Of a stretch of DNA of 64,000 bases, positions 45,406-54,546 are shown in pieces. The position numbers and the translations under genes are program-made. Position 1 is the stretch's first letter, and every line of letters begins with the position of its first letter. Below the pieces are notes generated by a model that was not told the DNA's origin, ran no database searches, and saw nothing but the letters and a program-made list of their open reading frames with translations. The stretch comes from Methylobacterium sp. SyP6R (GTDB lineage Bacteria; Pseudomonadota; Alphaproteobacteria; Rhizobiales; Beijerinckiaceae). The stretch is from the NCBI RefSeq assembly GCF_019216885.1, contig NZ_JAAQRC020000001.1:1116001-1180000 (forward strand). Direction: 5' to 3'.

Positions 45406-45448
45406 GTGCAGCGCACAAAATTCGTCAAGAGCGAATTGTGCGTTGCAC
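45406..45448. promoter_or_regulatory. extended inverted repeat in the phasin/dac intergenic region, possible PhaR-type operator
   Basis: GTGCAGCGCACAAAATTCG at 45406-45424 is mirrored, with two small differences, by 45432-45448. Each arm contains a TGC-N3-GCA half-site (TGCAGCGCA and TGCGTTGCA). PhaR regulators of phasin genes are known to bind TGC/GCA-type palindromes, so the location upstream of a phasin gene is suggestive. Assignment to PhaR is inference. Confidence 0.5.
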
Positions 45449-45623
45449 AATGACGCGAATCCGAGCATCGGAATTCGTCGCCGGTTAACCGGGGCGTAAC
45501 CGAGCCTCCCTAGCCTGATTGACAGTGATGCCGATGCGCCACGCCGTTCGTCGCGGGGCGCGGTCGGTCCAGGGCGTCGCCGCTGTCGCAGGCGCCCTTT
45601 CCATCGAGTGGGGTATCTGCGTG

Positions 45624-47102
45624 ATGCGTTGCGTTCACGGCCAATCTGGACCCGCGCTGCCGGCCGTGCTCGCCGCCGCGGCGGTGCTGACGGCGCTCAC
45701 CGCCTCGCCCGCCGAGGCGCGCCGGCGCGCCCATCACGGCGGCGGCGGAGGCTACAACCCGCCCTACGCGGCGATGGTGGTCGATGCCAAGACCGGCCGC
45801 GTGATGCACGCGGTCAACGAGGACGCCCTGCGCCACCCGGCCTCGATCACCAAGGTGATGACGCTCTACCTGCTGTTCGAGCAGCTCGAGCGCGGCAAGA
45901 TTGACCTCGACACGCCGCTGACGGTCTCGGCCAACGCCTCGCGGATGCCGCCCTCCAAGCTCGGCGTGCGCCCGGGCTCGACCGTGACGGTCGAGGAGGC
46001 GATCAAGGCGCTGGTGACCAAGTCCGCCAACGACATCGCCTGCGCCATCGGCGAGAACATCGCCGGCTCGGAGGCCGCCTTCGCCGAGATGATGACGCGC
46101 AAGGCCCATGCGCTCGGCATGAGCCGCACCCACTACGCCAACGCCTCGGGCCTGCCGGACGCCGACCAGATCACCACCGCGCGCGACCTGACGATCCTCG
46201 CCCGGGCGATCCAGGAGCGGTTCCCCAAATATTACCGCTACTTCCAGACCCGCTCGTTCGCCTTCCACGGCCGGGTGATCGGCAATCACAACCACCTGGT
46301 CGGCCGGGTCGAGGGCGTGGACGGCATCAAGACCGGCTACACCCGCGATTCGGGCTTCAACCTGATGACCTCGGCCCGCATCGGCGAGCGCCACATCGTG
46401 GCGGTGGTGCTCGGCGGCAAGTCGGTGGCGAGCCGCGACACCATCATGACGAAGCTCGTGCGGGCCAACCTGCCGGTGGCCTATGCGGGCGCCCGCACGG
46501 CGCCGCCGGTGGTCGAGGTGGCCGAGCGGCCGCGCCCCGCCGTGGTGGCGGAGCGCCCGGTCGCCACCCGCACCCTCGTGGCCTCCGCCGACGAGGACGA
46601 TGCGGTCGAGACCACCAACTCCACCGGCCAGCCCCTCGACATCGCGCCCCGCGGCGGCGCCACCCCGCAATCCTCGACGAAATGGCGCGCGGGTCTCGGC
46701 GCGGTGCCGGCGAGCGCCCAGGCCTATGCGCCGGCCCCCGCTGCCGCCTTCCCGGCGGCCGGGGCCAAATACGCCTCGCGCCTGCCGGCCTCCGAGCCCG
46801 GCGAGGCCCGGGCCCCGCGCGAAGCCGCCGCGCCCGCCGCGAAGGCCGTCACGGTGACGCCCTGGGTGATCCAGCTCGGCGCCATGGACGACGAGGGCAA
46901 GGCGAAGTCGATGCTCGCCGAGGCGCGCCAGCGCAGCGGTGGGGCGCTCGGCAAGGCGGCGCCCTTCACCGAGAAGGTGACCCATGGCGGCACCACGTTG
47001 TTCCGCGCCCGCTTCTCCGGCTTCTCGGAGGCGGAGGCCGCGCAGGATGCCTGCCGGGCGCTCAAGCGCAACGGCTTCACCTGCTTCGCGACCCGGAGCT
47101 AG
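45624..47102 (+). CDS. D-alanyl-D-alanine carboxypeptidase with C-terminal SPOR domain
   Basis: A 492-residue periplasmic S11 (PBP5/6-like) enzyme. The signal peptide ends near TASPAEA. Active-site motifs are SITK (HPASITKVMTLYLLFEQ), SAN (TKSANDIACAIGE) and KTG (VDGIKTGYTRDSGFN). After about residue 310 there is a Pro/Ala-rich linker, then a SPOR domain (WVIQLGAMDDEGKAKSMLAEA...FRARFSGFSEAEAAQDACRALK). It trims stem peptides of peptidoglycan; SPOR binds denuded glycan at the division site. The ATG at 45624 is chosen because it gives a proper signal peptide and has GGGG upstream; an ATG at 45519 is less likely. Confidence 0.92.
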   Translation: MRCVHGQSGPALPAVLAAAAVLTALTASPAEARRRAHHGGGGGYNPPYAAMVVDAKTGRVMHAVNEDALRHPASITKVMTLYLLFEQLERGKIDLDTPLTVSANASRMPPSKLGVRPGSTVTVEEAIKALVTKSANDIACAIGENIAGSEAAFAEMMTRKAHALGMSRTHYANASGLPDADQITTARDLTILARAIQERFPKYYRYFQTRSFAFHGRVIGNHNHLVGRVEGVDGIKTGYTRDSGFNLMTSARIGERHIVAVVLGGKSVASRDTIMTKLVRANLPVAYAGARTAPPVVEVAERPRPAVVAERPVATRTLVASADEDDAVETTNSTGQPLDIAPRGGATPQSSTKWRAGLGAVPASAQAYAPAPAAAFPAAGAKYASRLPASEPGEARAPREAAAPAAKAVTVTPWVIQLGAMDDEGKAKSMLAEARQRSGGALGKAAPFTEKVTHGGTTLFRARFSGFSEAEAAQDACRALKRNGFTCFATRS

Positions 47103-47109
47103 CAAATTT

Positions 47110-47220
47110 CCCCTCCCCCCTGTGGGGAGGGGTCAGGGGTGGGGGTGGTGCAGGATTGAGCGCTGCGGTGCCTCCTGCACCACCCCCAACCCCCATACCC
47201 CTCCCCACAAGGGGGAGGGG
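47110..47220. repeat. palindromic intergenic repeat (family 5)
   Basis: CCCCTCCCCCCTGTGGGGAG is a hairpin by itself, and the longer arms GGGGTGGTGCAGGA / TCCTGCACCACCCC form an outer palindrome over about 110 bases. It lies between the convergent carboxypeptidase and J-domain genes. The GGTGCAGGA core is not shared with families 1-4. Confidence 0.75.
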
Positions 47221-47327
47221 AGGCGCGCAACGCCAACACGTATGCGCCCGTAACAACCGGAAAATTCTCAAACATCCCCTGCCGCGGTGCGTCCCTGCCG
47301 CGGCGTCGTCGACACGCGCGTGGAGTA

Positions 47328-48080
47328 TCAGCGATGTCGGTTGAGCAGAAAGTCCTTGGCCGCGTTGACGCGGGCCGCCAGGTAGTCGGACCCGCCCTGG
47401 TCCGGGTGAAGCCGCTTCATCAGGGCCCGGTGCGCCCGGCGCACCTCCTCGAGGGGCGCCCCGCGCTGAAGCCCCAGGATCTGATAGGCCTCCTCCTCCG
47501 TCATCGGCCCTGGCTGCGCCGCACCGCGCGGCCCCGGGTCGCGGTCAGCCTCAGCGTCTACGCGCCATCCGGCAAACCGGCGGTCCAGATACGCCTCTAG
47601 CAGCCGGGCGCCGTCCGGGTCGCCCATGCGGCATTCGGACAGGAGCGCGACGAGGCGCGGCAGGGCCAGGCCGTCGAGGGCCTGGCCGGCGAGCGGCCCG
47701 GTAAGCACCGTGCCGCGCATCGCGCCGCTGGCGTGATCCAGCTCCATCTCCAACAGGGCGGAGCGCACCCGCGAGACGGCATCGGCCCGCGGCGCGGCAT
47801 TGCCGAGGCCGAACCGGCCGCCGAAATTGCCCATCCGTCCCAGGCCGAAGGGCAGGGGGGAGCCCTGGCGCCAGCCGAGCAGCCAGGCGCCGCCGAGGCC
47901 GAGCGCGCCGGCCATGTCGAAGCGTCCGCGTAGGAACAGGAGGGCGGCCGCGGCCAGGGCCAGCCAGCCGCCGGCCTGGCGGATCACCCGGGCGATCGTC
48001 TGGGGATTCGCATTCGCGTAGTGGCGGCCGAGCCACCACAGGCCGACGAGGACCAGGACACCGAGGCCGAGGGCGATCAT
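47328..48080 (-). CDS. membrane-anchored J-domain protein
   Basis: A 250-residue protein. Two N-terminal hydrophobic segments (IALGLGVLVLVGLWWLG and GGWLALAAAALLFLRG) anchor it. The middle (about 100-170) is a conserved soluble region. The C-terminal 60 residues are a J domain: EEEAYQILGLQRGAPLEEVRRAHRALMKRLHPDQGGSDYLAARVNAAKDFLL, with the HPD triad that stimulates DnaK. Having the J domain at the end and membrane helices at the start recalls DjlA/Tim14-like proteins. It is adjacent to the VWA-like gene in the same direction (39 bases apart). Confidence 0.88.
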   Translation of the reverse strand: MIALGLGVLVLVGLWWLGRHYANANPQTIARVIRQAGGWLALAAAALLFLRGRFDMAGALGLGGAWLLGWRQGSPLPFGLGRMGNFGGRFGLGNAAPRADAVSRVRSALLEMELDHASGAMRGTVLTGPLAGQALDGLALPRLVALLSECRMGDPDGARLLEAYLDRRFAGWRVDAEADRDPGPRGAAQPGPMTEEEAYQILGLQRGAPLEEVRRAHRALMKRLHPDQGGSDYLAARVNAAKDFLLNRHR

Positions 48081-48119
48081 GCGTTGTCCATCACCCTCAA
48101 ACGCGCGAAAGGGTCGTGT

Positions 48120-48815
48120 CTACCCGCCGGTCATGCCGACGAGGAGCCGGCGCGCCGCCGCATCCTCATGCGCGGCCAGGCGCAATCCGTCGAGTCCCCG
48201 GGTGGCGTAGATCGCCGCGGCGCGCAGGAGCGCCGCTAGCACCTCCGGCGCCGTGAGATCGAACCGCGCCGAGGCGCCGCCGCTCAGCCGGGCGATCTCG
48301 GAAAATCCGGCGGCGACCGTCGGGTCAGGCCCTTCGTGAAAGCAGAAGGCCGGCAGCCCGAGGAGGCCGAGTTCGCCGGCGACGCCGCAGAGGTCGTCGA
48401 TGTCCTCCTCGATCGCGTCGCCGACCAGCACCAGGGCCTTGACCGGGCCGCGCCCGGCCTCGTTGCGGACGTGGCGCAGGACCCGGCCGATCTGGGTCTG
48501 GCCGCCCTGGCAGGTCACCGCCCGCATCAGGCCGGTGAGCGCGCGGGCGTCAGAAACGAAGCGCGAGGCCCGGCACTCCGACAAACCCCGGAAATAGACG
48601 AGTTGCACCGCGAGGCCGCCGAGCCGGGCCGTCGCCTCGAACATCCCGGCCTGGACCCCGCAGGCGAGGTCCCAGGTCGGCTGCCGGCTCATCGTGGCGT
48701 CCAGCGCGAAGATCAGCCGCGGCGCATCGCCGACGGGCGCGGCGACCTGCCGCGCCGTCTCCAGGAAGGCGTCGACCGCCGCACCCCGCGCCCGGTCGAG
48801 GTCGGACCCGGCCAT
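48120..48815 (-). CDS. VWA-like domain protein
   Basis: A 231-residue cytoplasmic protein. RLIFALDATMSRQPTWDLA is the start of a von Willebrand A fold with a DxTxS variant of the MIDAS metal site. GGQTQIGRVLRHV carries the Thr, and VLVGDAIEEDIDDL the downstream Asp. Proteins of this type next to a J-domain gene are seen in Rhizobiales. Its function is unknown; VWA proteins usually act as scaffolds. It ends 39 bases before the J-domain gene and starts eight bases after egtD, so the four genes from egtB leftward may be one transcript. Confidence 0.78.
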   Translation of the reverse strand: MAGSDLDRARGAAVDAFLETARQVAAPVGDAPRLIFALDATMSRQPTWDLACGVQAGMFEATARLGGLAVQLVYFRGLSECRASRFVSDARALTGLMRAVTCQGGQTQIGRVLRHVRNEAGRGPVKALVLVGDAIEEDIDDLCGVAGELGLLGLPAFCFHEGPDPTVAAGFSEIARLSGGASARFDLTAPEVLAALLRAAAIYATRGLDGLRLAAHEDAAARRLLVGMTGG

Positions 48816-48822
48816 CCGCCGG

Positions 48823-49803
48823 TCAGTGCCGCCGGATGCTGCTGGAGGTCAGCGCATGGACCGAGAAAAGCGCCTCCGGATCGGTCCAGACCCGGGCATG
48901 CTCCCAGCCGGCGCCGCGGGCGAGCGCCCGGAAGCCCGGCACCGTGTACTTGTAGCTGTTCTCGGTGTGGATCGTCTCGCCGGAGGCGAAGTGGAACGGT
49001 ACGCCCGCCACGGTGACGAGCTGGCTGCGCCGGCTCACCAGGTGCATCTCGATCCGCCCCAGGTTCTCGTCGAAGAAGGCCTGGTGGGCGAAGCCGTCGA
49101 GGTCGAAATCGGCGCCGAGTTCGCGGTTGATGCGGGTGAGCAGGTTGAGGTTGAAGGCTGCCGTCACACCGGCGGCATCGTCGTAGGCCGCGTCCAGCAC
49201 CGCCTTGTCCTTCACGAGGTCGATGCCGACGACGAGCGTGGCCCCGGCCCCGAGCGTCCGGGCGAAGCTGCCAAGGAGCGCGGCGGCGATCTCGGGCTCG
49301 AAATTGCCGATCGTCGAGCCCGGGAAGAAGCCGACCTTGGGCGCGTCCCGCAGGTCGTCGGGCAGGGTGACGGGCCTGGTGAAGTCCGCCGCCACCGGCT
49401 CGACCCGCAGGCGCGGGAAGTCGCGGCCGAGTTCCTCGGCCTCGCTGCGCAGGAACTCCTCCGAGACGTCGATCGGCACGTAAGCCGCGAGATCGGTGAG
49501 GTGCGGCAGCAGGCGGCGTACCTTGGCGGTGGAGCCGCTGCCGAACTCGACGAGGGCCGCGCCCGGCGGCAGCCCGGCGGCGATCTCGGGGCCGTATTGG
49601 TCGAGGATCGCGAGCTCGGTCCGGGTGGGATAGTATTCCGGCAGCCGGGTGATCTGCTCGAACAGATCCGAGCCGCGCCGGTCGTAGAAATACTTGGCCG
49701 AAAGATGCTTCTGCGGGGCGCGCAGGCCCGCGATCACGTCCTGGAGGAAGGTCCGGTCGATGCGTGCGGGGCTCTGTTCGAGATGGGGAAGCGGGGCGTT
49801 CAC
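48823..49803 (-). CDS. egtD: L-histidine N-alpha-methyltransferase
   Basis: A 326-residue SAM-dependent enzyme that makes hercynine from His, the first step of ergothioneine synthesis. Conserved blocks are PKHLSAKYFYDRRGSDLFEQIT-like at about 31-52, LVEFGSGSTAKVRRLL (SAM site), VGFFPGSTIGNFEP and VGIDLVKD, then IEMHLVSRR. These match EgtD throughout. It lies 62 bases after egtB in the same direction. The order egtB-egtD is common outside actinobacteria. Confidence 0.96.
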   Translation of the reverse strand: MNAPLPHLEQSPARIDRTFLQDVIAGLRAPQKHLSAKYFYDRRGSDLFEQITRLPEYYPTRTELAILDQYGPEIAAGLPPGAALVEFGSGSTAKVRRLLPHLTDLAAYVPIDVSEEFLRSEAEELGRDFPRLRVEPVAADFTRPVTLPDDLRDAPKVGFFPGSTIGNFEPEIAAALLGSFARTLGAGATLVVGIDLVKDKAVLDAAYDDAAGVTAAFNLNLLTRINRELGADFDLDGFAHQAFFDENLGRIEMHLVSRRSQLVTVAGVPFHFASGETIHTENSYKYTVPGFRALARGAGWEHARVWTDPEALFSVHALTSSSIRRH

Positions 49804-49865
49804 GGGCAGGCACTCCGAAATCGGGCGGGCGCCGTCGCGGCACCCGGATCGAGGCGGATCACGCC

Positions 49866-51131
49866 TCAGGCTTGGTATCGAGATAGACGCAGGCCCGTGA
49901 ACTGCCAGCGCTGGTGGGGATAGAAGAAGTTCCGGTAGGTCGGCCGGCTGTGGCCCGCGGGCGTCGCCACGGAGGAGCCGCGCAGCACGAACTGGCTGAC
50001 CATGAACTTGCCGTTATACTCGCCGAGCGCGCCCGGCAGCGGCCGGTAGCCCGGATAGGCGGAATAGGCGCTGCGGGTCCATTGCCAGACATGGCCGAAG
50101 GCGGCGTCGAGGGAGTCGCAGGCCGCCTCCCACTCAGCCTCCGTCGGCAGGTCGCGCCCGGCCCAGCGGGCGAAGGCGTCGGCCTCGTAGTAGCTGACAT
50201 GGGTCACCGGCAGGGCCGGATCGACGGGCTTGAGGCCGGCCAGCGTCATGCTCGACCACACTCCGTCCTGGCGCCGCCAGTAGCCCGGCGCCTCCCAGCC
50301 CTCGTTCTGGACGGCCACGAACCCGTCGGAGAGCCACAGTTCGGGCTTGGCGTAACCGCCATCCTGCATGAATTCGAGCCACTCGCCGTTGGTGACGAGG
50401 GCGCGGTCGATCTCGACCGGCCGCAGCAGCACGTCGTGGCGGGGCTCCTCGTTGTCGAAATGGAAGCCGGAGCCCGCATGGCCCATCTGCGTCACGCCGC
50501 CGTCGAGCGCCACCCGGCCCGGCTGCTGCGACAGGGCGCGCCAGCGCCAGCCCTCGTCATAGGCCGGCAGCAGCGGGTTCTGGGCGAAGGCGTGCAGGAT
50601 GTCGGTGAGCATCAGCTCCTGGTGCTGCTGCTCGTGATGCAGGCCGATCTCCACGATGGCGACGATCTCCGACACTTGCGCCTCGGGGGCACCGGCGATC
50701 AGGTCGGCGACCTGGCGGTCGACATGGGCGCGGTAGGCCGCGACCTCGTCGCAGGTCGGCCGCGTGACGAGACCGCGGCTGATCCGCGGCGCGCGCGGGC
50801 CCGCCTGCACGTAGTAGGAATTGAACAGGTAGAAGTATCGCTCGTCGAAGACGGTGTAGCCCGGCACCACGGCCTTCAGCAGGAACTGCTCGAAGAACCA
50901 GGTCGTGTGGGCGCGGTGCCACTTGGTCGGGCTCGCATCCGGCATCGACTGGATCTGCTGGTCCTCCGGGGACAACGGGGCGGCGCGGCGCTCAGACTCG
51001 TCGCGGACATGGCGGAAGGCCGCGATCCAGGCGCCCCGGTCGACCGGGCGGGCATCGGCGGGCGGCGGAGGGAAGGCGGGGCGCGTCTCGTGTCGCATGT
51101 CGAGGACCTGGGCGGTCGCGGTCGCTGCCAT
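49866..51131 (-). CDS. egtB: ergothioneine biosynthesis sulfoxide synthase EgtB
   Basis: A 421-residue non-haem iron enzyme that joins hercynine with cysteine or gamma-glutamylcysteine using oxygen. The DinB-like N-terminal domain has the iron ligands in WHRAHTTWFFEQ and GLHHEQQHQELMLTDI. The C-terminal FGE-sulfatase domain has VSYYEADAFARWAGRDLPTEAEWEAA and the ending RNFFYPHQRWQFTGLRLSR. The start at 51131 has GAGGGATG nine bases upstream; an in-frame ATG at 51146 has no ribosome site. Neither egtA nor egtE is adjacent. Which thiol donor is used is not decided by sequence. Confidence 0.95.
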   Translation of the reverse strand: MAATATAQVLDMRHETRPAFPPPPADARPVDRGAWIAAFRHVRDESERRAAPLSPEDQQIQSMPDASPTKWHRAHTTWFFEQFLLKAVVPGYTVFDERYFYLFNSYYVQAGPRAPRISRGLVTRPTCDEVAAYRAHVDRQVADLIAGAPEAQVSEIVAIVEIGLHHEQQHQELMLTDILHAFAQNPLLPAYDEGWRWRALSQQPGRVALDGGVTQMGHAGSGFHFDNEEPRHDVLLRPVEIDRALVTNGEWLEFMQDGGYAKPELWLSDGFVAVQNEGWEAPGYWRRQDGVWSSMTLAGLKPVDPALPVTHVSYYEADAFARWAGRDLPTEAEWEAACDSLDAAFGHVWQWTRSAYSAYPGYRPLPGALGEYNGKFMVSQFVLRGSSVATPAGHSRPTYRNFFYPHQRWQFTGLRLSRYQA

Positions 51132-51353
51132 CGGATCATCCCTCATGCGCAGACGGATCGTTCACGATCAACGTTGGTCAGGGGAATCCGTTTCTCCAGC
51201 GCGGCGTTACCGCGCAGCTTGAGGCGGGCGCCGGCCCGGCCGCTTGTGCGTTGCAGGAGAAGCGGGGCCTTTTTGCCGCCGCAGTGACCAAGCCTTAACG
51301 ATCGCGCCGGACTCTCGCCGGCAACCTTCCATCCCTCTCGGTCAAGACCTCCC

Positions 51354-52229
51354 ATGCGGTTCGATCTGATGGCCGGCACTGCCGCGGCGCCCCTGGCGCC
51401 GATCACCCGTGCCCCCGTGGTCCTCGTGTTCGATTCCGGCCTCGGCGGCCTCACGGTGCTCTCCGAGGTGCGGCGCGCCCGGCCCGATGCCCGGGTGGTC
51501 TACGCCGCCGACGATGCCGCCTTCCCGTATGGCGGCCTCGCCGAGCCGGTGCTGGTGGCCCGCGTGCTCGCCGTCATGGAGCGGCTGATCTCAGTTCACG
51601 CCCCCGACCTCGTGGTGGTCGCCTGCAACACCGCCTCGACCCTGGTGCTGCCGGCCCTGCGGCAGCGCTTCGACATCCCGTTCGTCGGCACCGTGCCGCC
51701 GATCAAGCCGGCGGCGGCCGCGACCCGCTCAGGGTACGTCAGCGTGCTCGCCACGCCCGGCACCGTGCGCCGCGACTATACCCGCGACCTGATCGACACC
51801 TACGCGGCGGGCTGCCGGGTCACCCTCGTCGGGGCGACGGGGCTGGCGGCGCTCGCCGAGGCGGCGCTCTCCGGCCTGCCGGTCTCGGACGCCGACCTCT
51901 GGGCCGAGATCGGACCCTGCTTCGTCGAGGGCGAGGCGGGACGCACCGACGTGGTGGTGCTCGCCTGCACCCATTACCCGCTGCTGCTCGCTCGCTATCA
52001 GGCGATCGCGCCCTGGCCGGTGACCTGGATCGACCCCGCCCCGGCGATCGCCCGGCGCATGACCCAGCTGATCGGCGGTCCTTCCCGGAACCTCGTCGAC
52101 GACATCCCGGGTCCGGTGCTCGCCGCCTTCACCTCCGGCGACCGGCTGACGCCGGCCCTGCGCGCGGCGCTCGGTGACCGGGGCGTCGCCGAACTCGCCG
52201 TCGAGGCGATGCCGCTCGTCCTCCAGTAG
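51354..52229 (+). CDS. murI: glutamate racemase
   Basis: A 291-residue enzyme that provides D-glutamate for peptidoglycan. The two catalytic cysteines are in VVACNTASTLVLPAL and VVLACTHYPLLLARY. The N-terminal VLVFDSGLGGLTVLSEVRR and YAADDAAFPYGGL are conserved. The ATG at 51354 has a weak ribosome site; an in-frame ATG at 51369 is an alternative. The next gene begins 13 bases after its stop. Confidence 0.95.
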   Translation: MRFDLMAGTAAAPLAPITRAPVVLVFDSGLGGLTVLSEVRRARPDARVVYAADDAAFPYGGLAEPVLVARVLAVMERLISVHAPDLVVVACNTASTLVLPALRQRFDIPFVGTVPPIKPAAAATRSGYVSVLATPGTVRRDYTRDLIDTYAAGCRVTLVGATGLAALAEAALSGLPVSDADLWAEIGPCFVEGEAGRTDVVVLACTHYPLLLARYQAIAPWPVTWIDPAPAIARRMTQLIGGPSRNLVDDIPGPVLAAFTSGDRLTPALRAALGDRGVAELAVEAMPLVLQ

Positions 52230-52242
52230 AGGCTTGAGCCCT

Positions 52243-53055
52243 GTGACCCTGATGCGGGTGGCGGCCGGCCTGCTGCTCGTGGTCCTCGTCCTGTACGGCG
52301 CCGTCGTGGCGGCGTTCTGGTGGTTCCAGCGCGGCCTCCTCTATCCGGGACAGGGCGGTCCGGTCCCGGCGACCGGCGCCCGCCTGCCGCCCGACCTCCA
52401 GACGATCGCCGTCCCGACGCCGGACGGCGAGCGCCTGCGCGCCCTCTGGCTGCCGCCGGCCCCCGGCGCGGGCGTGGTGGTGACGTTCCACGGCAACGCC
52501 TCGCTGCCGGAATGGCACGCCGAGCGCTTCGCTGCGGGACCCTGGCGGGCGCGGGGCTGGGGCGTGATGGCGCCGGCCTATCGCGGTTATCCGGGCTCGA
52601 CGGGGAGCCCGAGCGAGGCCGGCCTGATCGCCGACGGGCTCGCGGCGCTCGCCGAGGCGCGCCGCCTCGCGCCGGGGGTGCCGGTGCTGCTGCACGGCCA
52701 TTCGCTGGGCGCCGCGGTCGCCGTCGCGGTGGCGGCCCGGGCCGGCGCGTCGGGCATGCTCGGCCTCTATCTCGAGGCGCCGTTCGACTCGATGACCGCG
52801 ATGGCACGCCACCATTTCCGGCTCCTGCCGACGGGCCTCCTGTCCGATACCTGGCACTCCGACCGGATCATCGGCGCCGTCTCGGTGCCGATCCTGATCG
52901 TCCACGGCGATGCCGACCCGGTGATCCCCGCCAAGTACGGCGCGCGCCTCGCGCGCGCCGCCAAGGCCGAGTTCGTCGAGGTGCCGGGGGACCACGTCTC
53001 GATCCTCGGCAGCCGGGACGACGAAGCCGCGGCGCGGTTCCGACCGGGCCCCTGA
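52243..53055 (+). CDS. membrane-anchored alpha/beta hydrolase (BEM46/ABHD13-like)
   Basis: A 270-residue protein with one N-terminal membrane helix (AAGLLLVVLVLYGAVVAAFWW). The catalytic Ser is in LLHGHSLGAAVAVAVA, Asp in LIVHGDADPVIP and His in VPGDHVSILG. The oxyanion region is VVVTFHGNAS. The family includes BEM46-like hydrolases of unknown substrate. The start is taken as the GTG at 52243 with AGAGG upstream; it follows murI closely and is probably co-transcribed with it. Confidence 0.85.
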   Translation: MTLMRVAAGLLLVVLVLYGAVVAAFWWFQRGLLYPGQGGPVPATGARLPPDLQTIAVPTPDGERLRALWLPPAPGAGVVVTFHGNASLPEWHAERFAAGPWRARGWGVMAPAYRGYPGSTGSPSEAGLIADGLAALAEARRLAPGVPVLLHGHSLGAAVAVAVAARAGASGMLGLYLEAPFDSMTAMARHHFRLLPTGLLSDTWHSDRIIGAVSVPILIVHGDADPVIPAKYGARLARAAKAEFVEVPGDHVSILGSRDDEAAARFRPGP

Positions 53056-53058
53056 CTC

Positions 53059-53087
53059 TTGACCAAGTAAGCTTTGTCGCCTAAGAG
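53059..53087 (+). promoter_or_regulatory. possible promoter of rpsD
   Basis: TTGACC at 53059-53064 and TAAGAG at 53082-53087 are 17 bases apart. This would give a 5' leader of about 140 bases before rpsD, long enough for S4 autoregulation. A leader hairpin-rich segment follows. The -10 element is a weak match. Confidence 0.4.
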
Positions 53088-53233
53088 CGCCCGGTTCGCG
53101 GGGCTCCGGTTCGGGGCCCCGAAACATTTTGCGCACCCGCGAGCGGCTCGTCACGGCCGCTCTGTCGCCCCGGTTTACGGGGGGAGGAGGGCGCGTTCCT
53201 CTCACGACGTGATGCATTTCTAGAGGACACGCG

Positions 53234-53851
53234 ATGTCGAAACGCGTTCAGGCGAAGCACAAGCTCGATCGCCGCATGGGCCAGAACATCTGGGGCCGCC
53301 CGAAGAGCCCCGTGAACCGCCGCGAGTACGGCCCGGGCCAGCACGGCCAGCGCCGCAAGGGCAAGATGTCCGACTTCGGCACGCAGCTGCGCGCCAAGCA
53401 GAAGCTCAAGGGCTACTACGGCAACATCACCGAGAAGCAGTTCCGCCGTTACTACGCCGAGGCGATCCGCCTGCGCGGTGACTCGGGCGAGAACCTGGTC
53501 GGCCTGCTCGAGCGCCGCCTCGACGCGGTGGTCTACCGCTCGAAGTTCGTGGCGACCCCCTTCGCCGCCCGCCAGTTCGTGAACCACGGCCACATCCGGG
53601 TGAACGGCGTGCGCGTCAACATCCCGAGCTACCTCGTCAAGCCCGACGACGTGATCGAGATCAAGGAATCCTCCAAGCAGCTCGAGATCGTCGTGGTGGC
53701 GAGCCAGCTCGCCGAGCGCGACGTGCCCGACTACATCGAGGTCGACCACGGCAAGATGACCGCGCGCATGACCCGCGTGCCGACCCTGTCCGAGGTGCCG
53801 TACCCGGTGCAGATGGAACCGAACCTGGTCATCGAGTTCTACTCGCGCTAA
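53234..53851 (+). CDS. rpsD: 30S ribosomal protein S4
   Basis: A 205-residue primary 16S rRNA-binding protein. The N terminus [20 protein letters not shown] and [26 protein letters not shown] are S4, and the S4 RNA-binding domain is [15 protein letters not shown]...[28 protein letters not shown] lies about seven bases before the ATG. It is alone, outside the alpha operon of ribosomal proteins, as usual in alphaproteobacteria. Confidence 0.98.
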   Translation: MSKRVQAKHKLDRRMGQNIWGRPKSPVNRREYGPGQHGQRRKGKMSDFGTQLRAKQKLKGYYGNITEKQFRRYYAEAIRLRGDSGENLVGLLERRLDAVVYRSKFVATPFAARQFVNHGHIRVNGVRVNIPSYLVKPDDVIEIKESSKQLEIVVVASQLAERDVPDYIEVDHGKMTARMTRVPTLSEVPYPVQMEPNLVIEFYSR

Positions 53852-53885
53852 TTGCGCGACGCCGAGAACCGAGAGCTTTTGGAAA

Positions 53886-53914
53886 GCCGCCCGAGAGGGC
53901 GGCTTTTCTTTTTC
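53886..53914 (+). terminator. rho-independent terminator of rpsD
   Basis: GCCGCCC, a GAGA tetraloop and GGGCGGC are followed by TTTTCTTTTTC. This is the clearest intrinsic terminator in the window, 34 bases past the rpsD stop. Confidence 0.93.
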
Positions 53915-53966
53915 AGGCTTGGCGCAAAATCCCCCGCATGCACCGCGGGCCGGGGATGTCGGCTCG

Positions 53967-54398
53967 TCAATCCCCGAGCGCCGCCCGGATCCGCTCCGCG
54001 TGCTGGGCCAGCACGGCCGGATCGGCCATGCCGTCGACGTGGCGGCGCGGCGCGACGCCCTCGTGCCGGGGCAGGACGTGGACGTGGAGGTGGAACACGG
54101 TCTGGCCGGCCGCCGCCTCGTTGTACTGGTAGACCGCGACGCCGTCGGCCGCGAAGGCGGCCTTGGCGGCCCGGGCCACGGTCCGGACCGCGGCGTAGAG
54201 GTGGCCGAGGGTGGTCGGGTCCGCATCGAGGAGGTTGCGGCTCGGCGTCTTGGGCACCACCAGGGTGTGGCCGTCGGCCTGGGGCATCACGTCCATGAAG
54301 GCGATGACGTGCGCGTCCTCGTAGACCTTGTGGCAGGGAATCTCGCCCCGCAGGATCTTGCCGAAGATGTTCTGGGGGTCGTAGGCGGTGTCCGTCAT
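53967..54398 (-). CDS. HIT-family nucleotide-binding protein
   Basis: A 143-residue protein of the HinT/PKCI-like branch. The N-terminal block is IFGKILRGEIPCHKVYEDAHVIAFMDVMPQADGHTLVVPK, and the catalytic triad motif is QTVFHLHVHVLPRHEG. These hydrolases act on nucleotide phosphoramidates or related compounds. It is convergent with rpsD. The function in the cell is usually housekeeping and cannot be set more narrowly here. Confidence 0.94.
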   Translation of the reverse strand: MTDTAYDPQNIFGKILRGEIPCHKVYEDAHVIAFMDVMPQADGHTLVVPKTPSRNLLDADPTTLGHLYAAVRTVARAAKAAFAADGVAVYQYNEAAAGQTVFHLHVHVLPRHEGVAPRRHVDGMADPAVLAQHAERIRAALGD

Positions 54399-54546
54399 CG
54401 CATCGTTCCTGTCGGGACTCGGATCGGTTCGCGGGCCGATCGCGCCACCCGCCCGATCGTCCCGGGGCCGCGACGCGGAACCCGGGATGACGCAGGGCGA
54501 GGGCGTCGCCGGACCTTATCCGAACGCCCCTTCAGCCGGAACCGGG

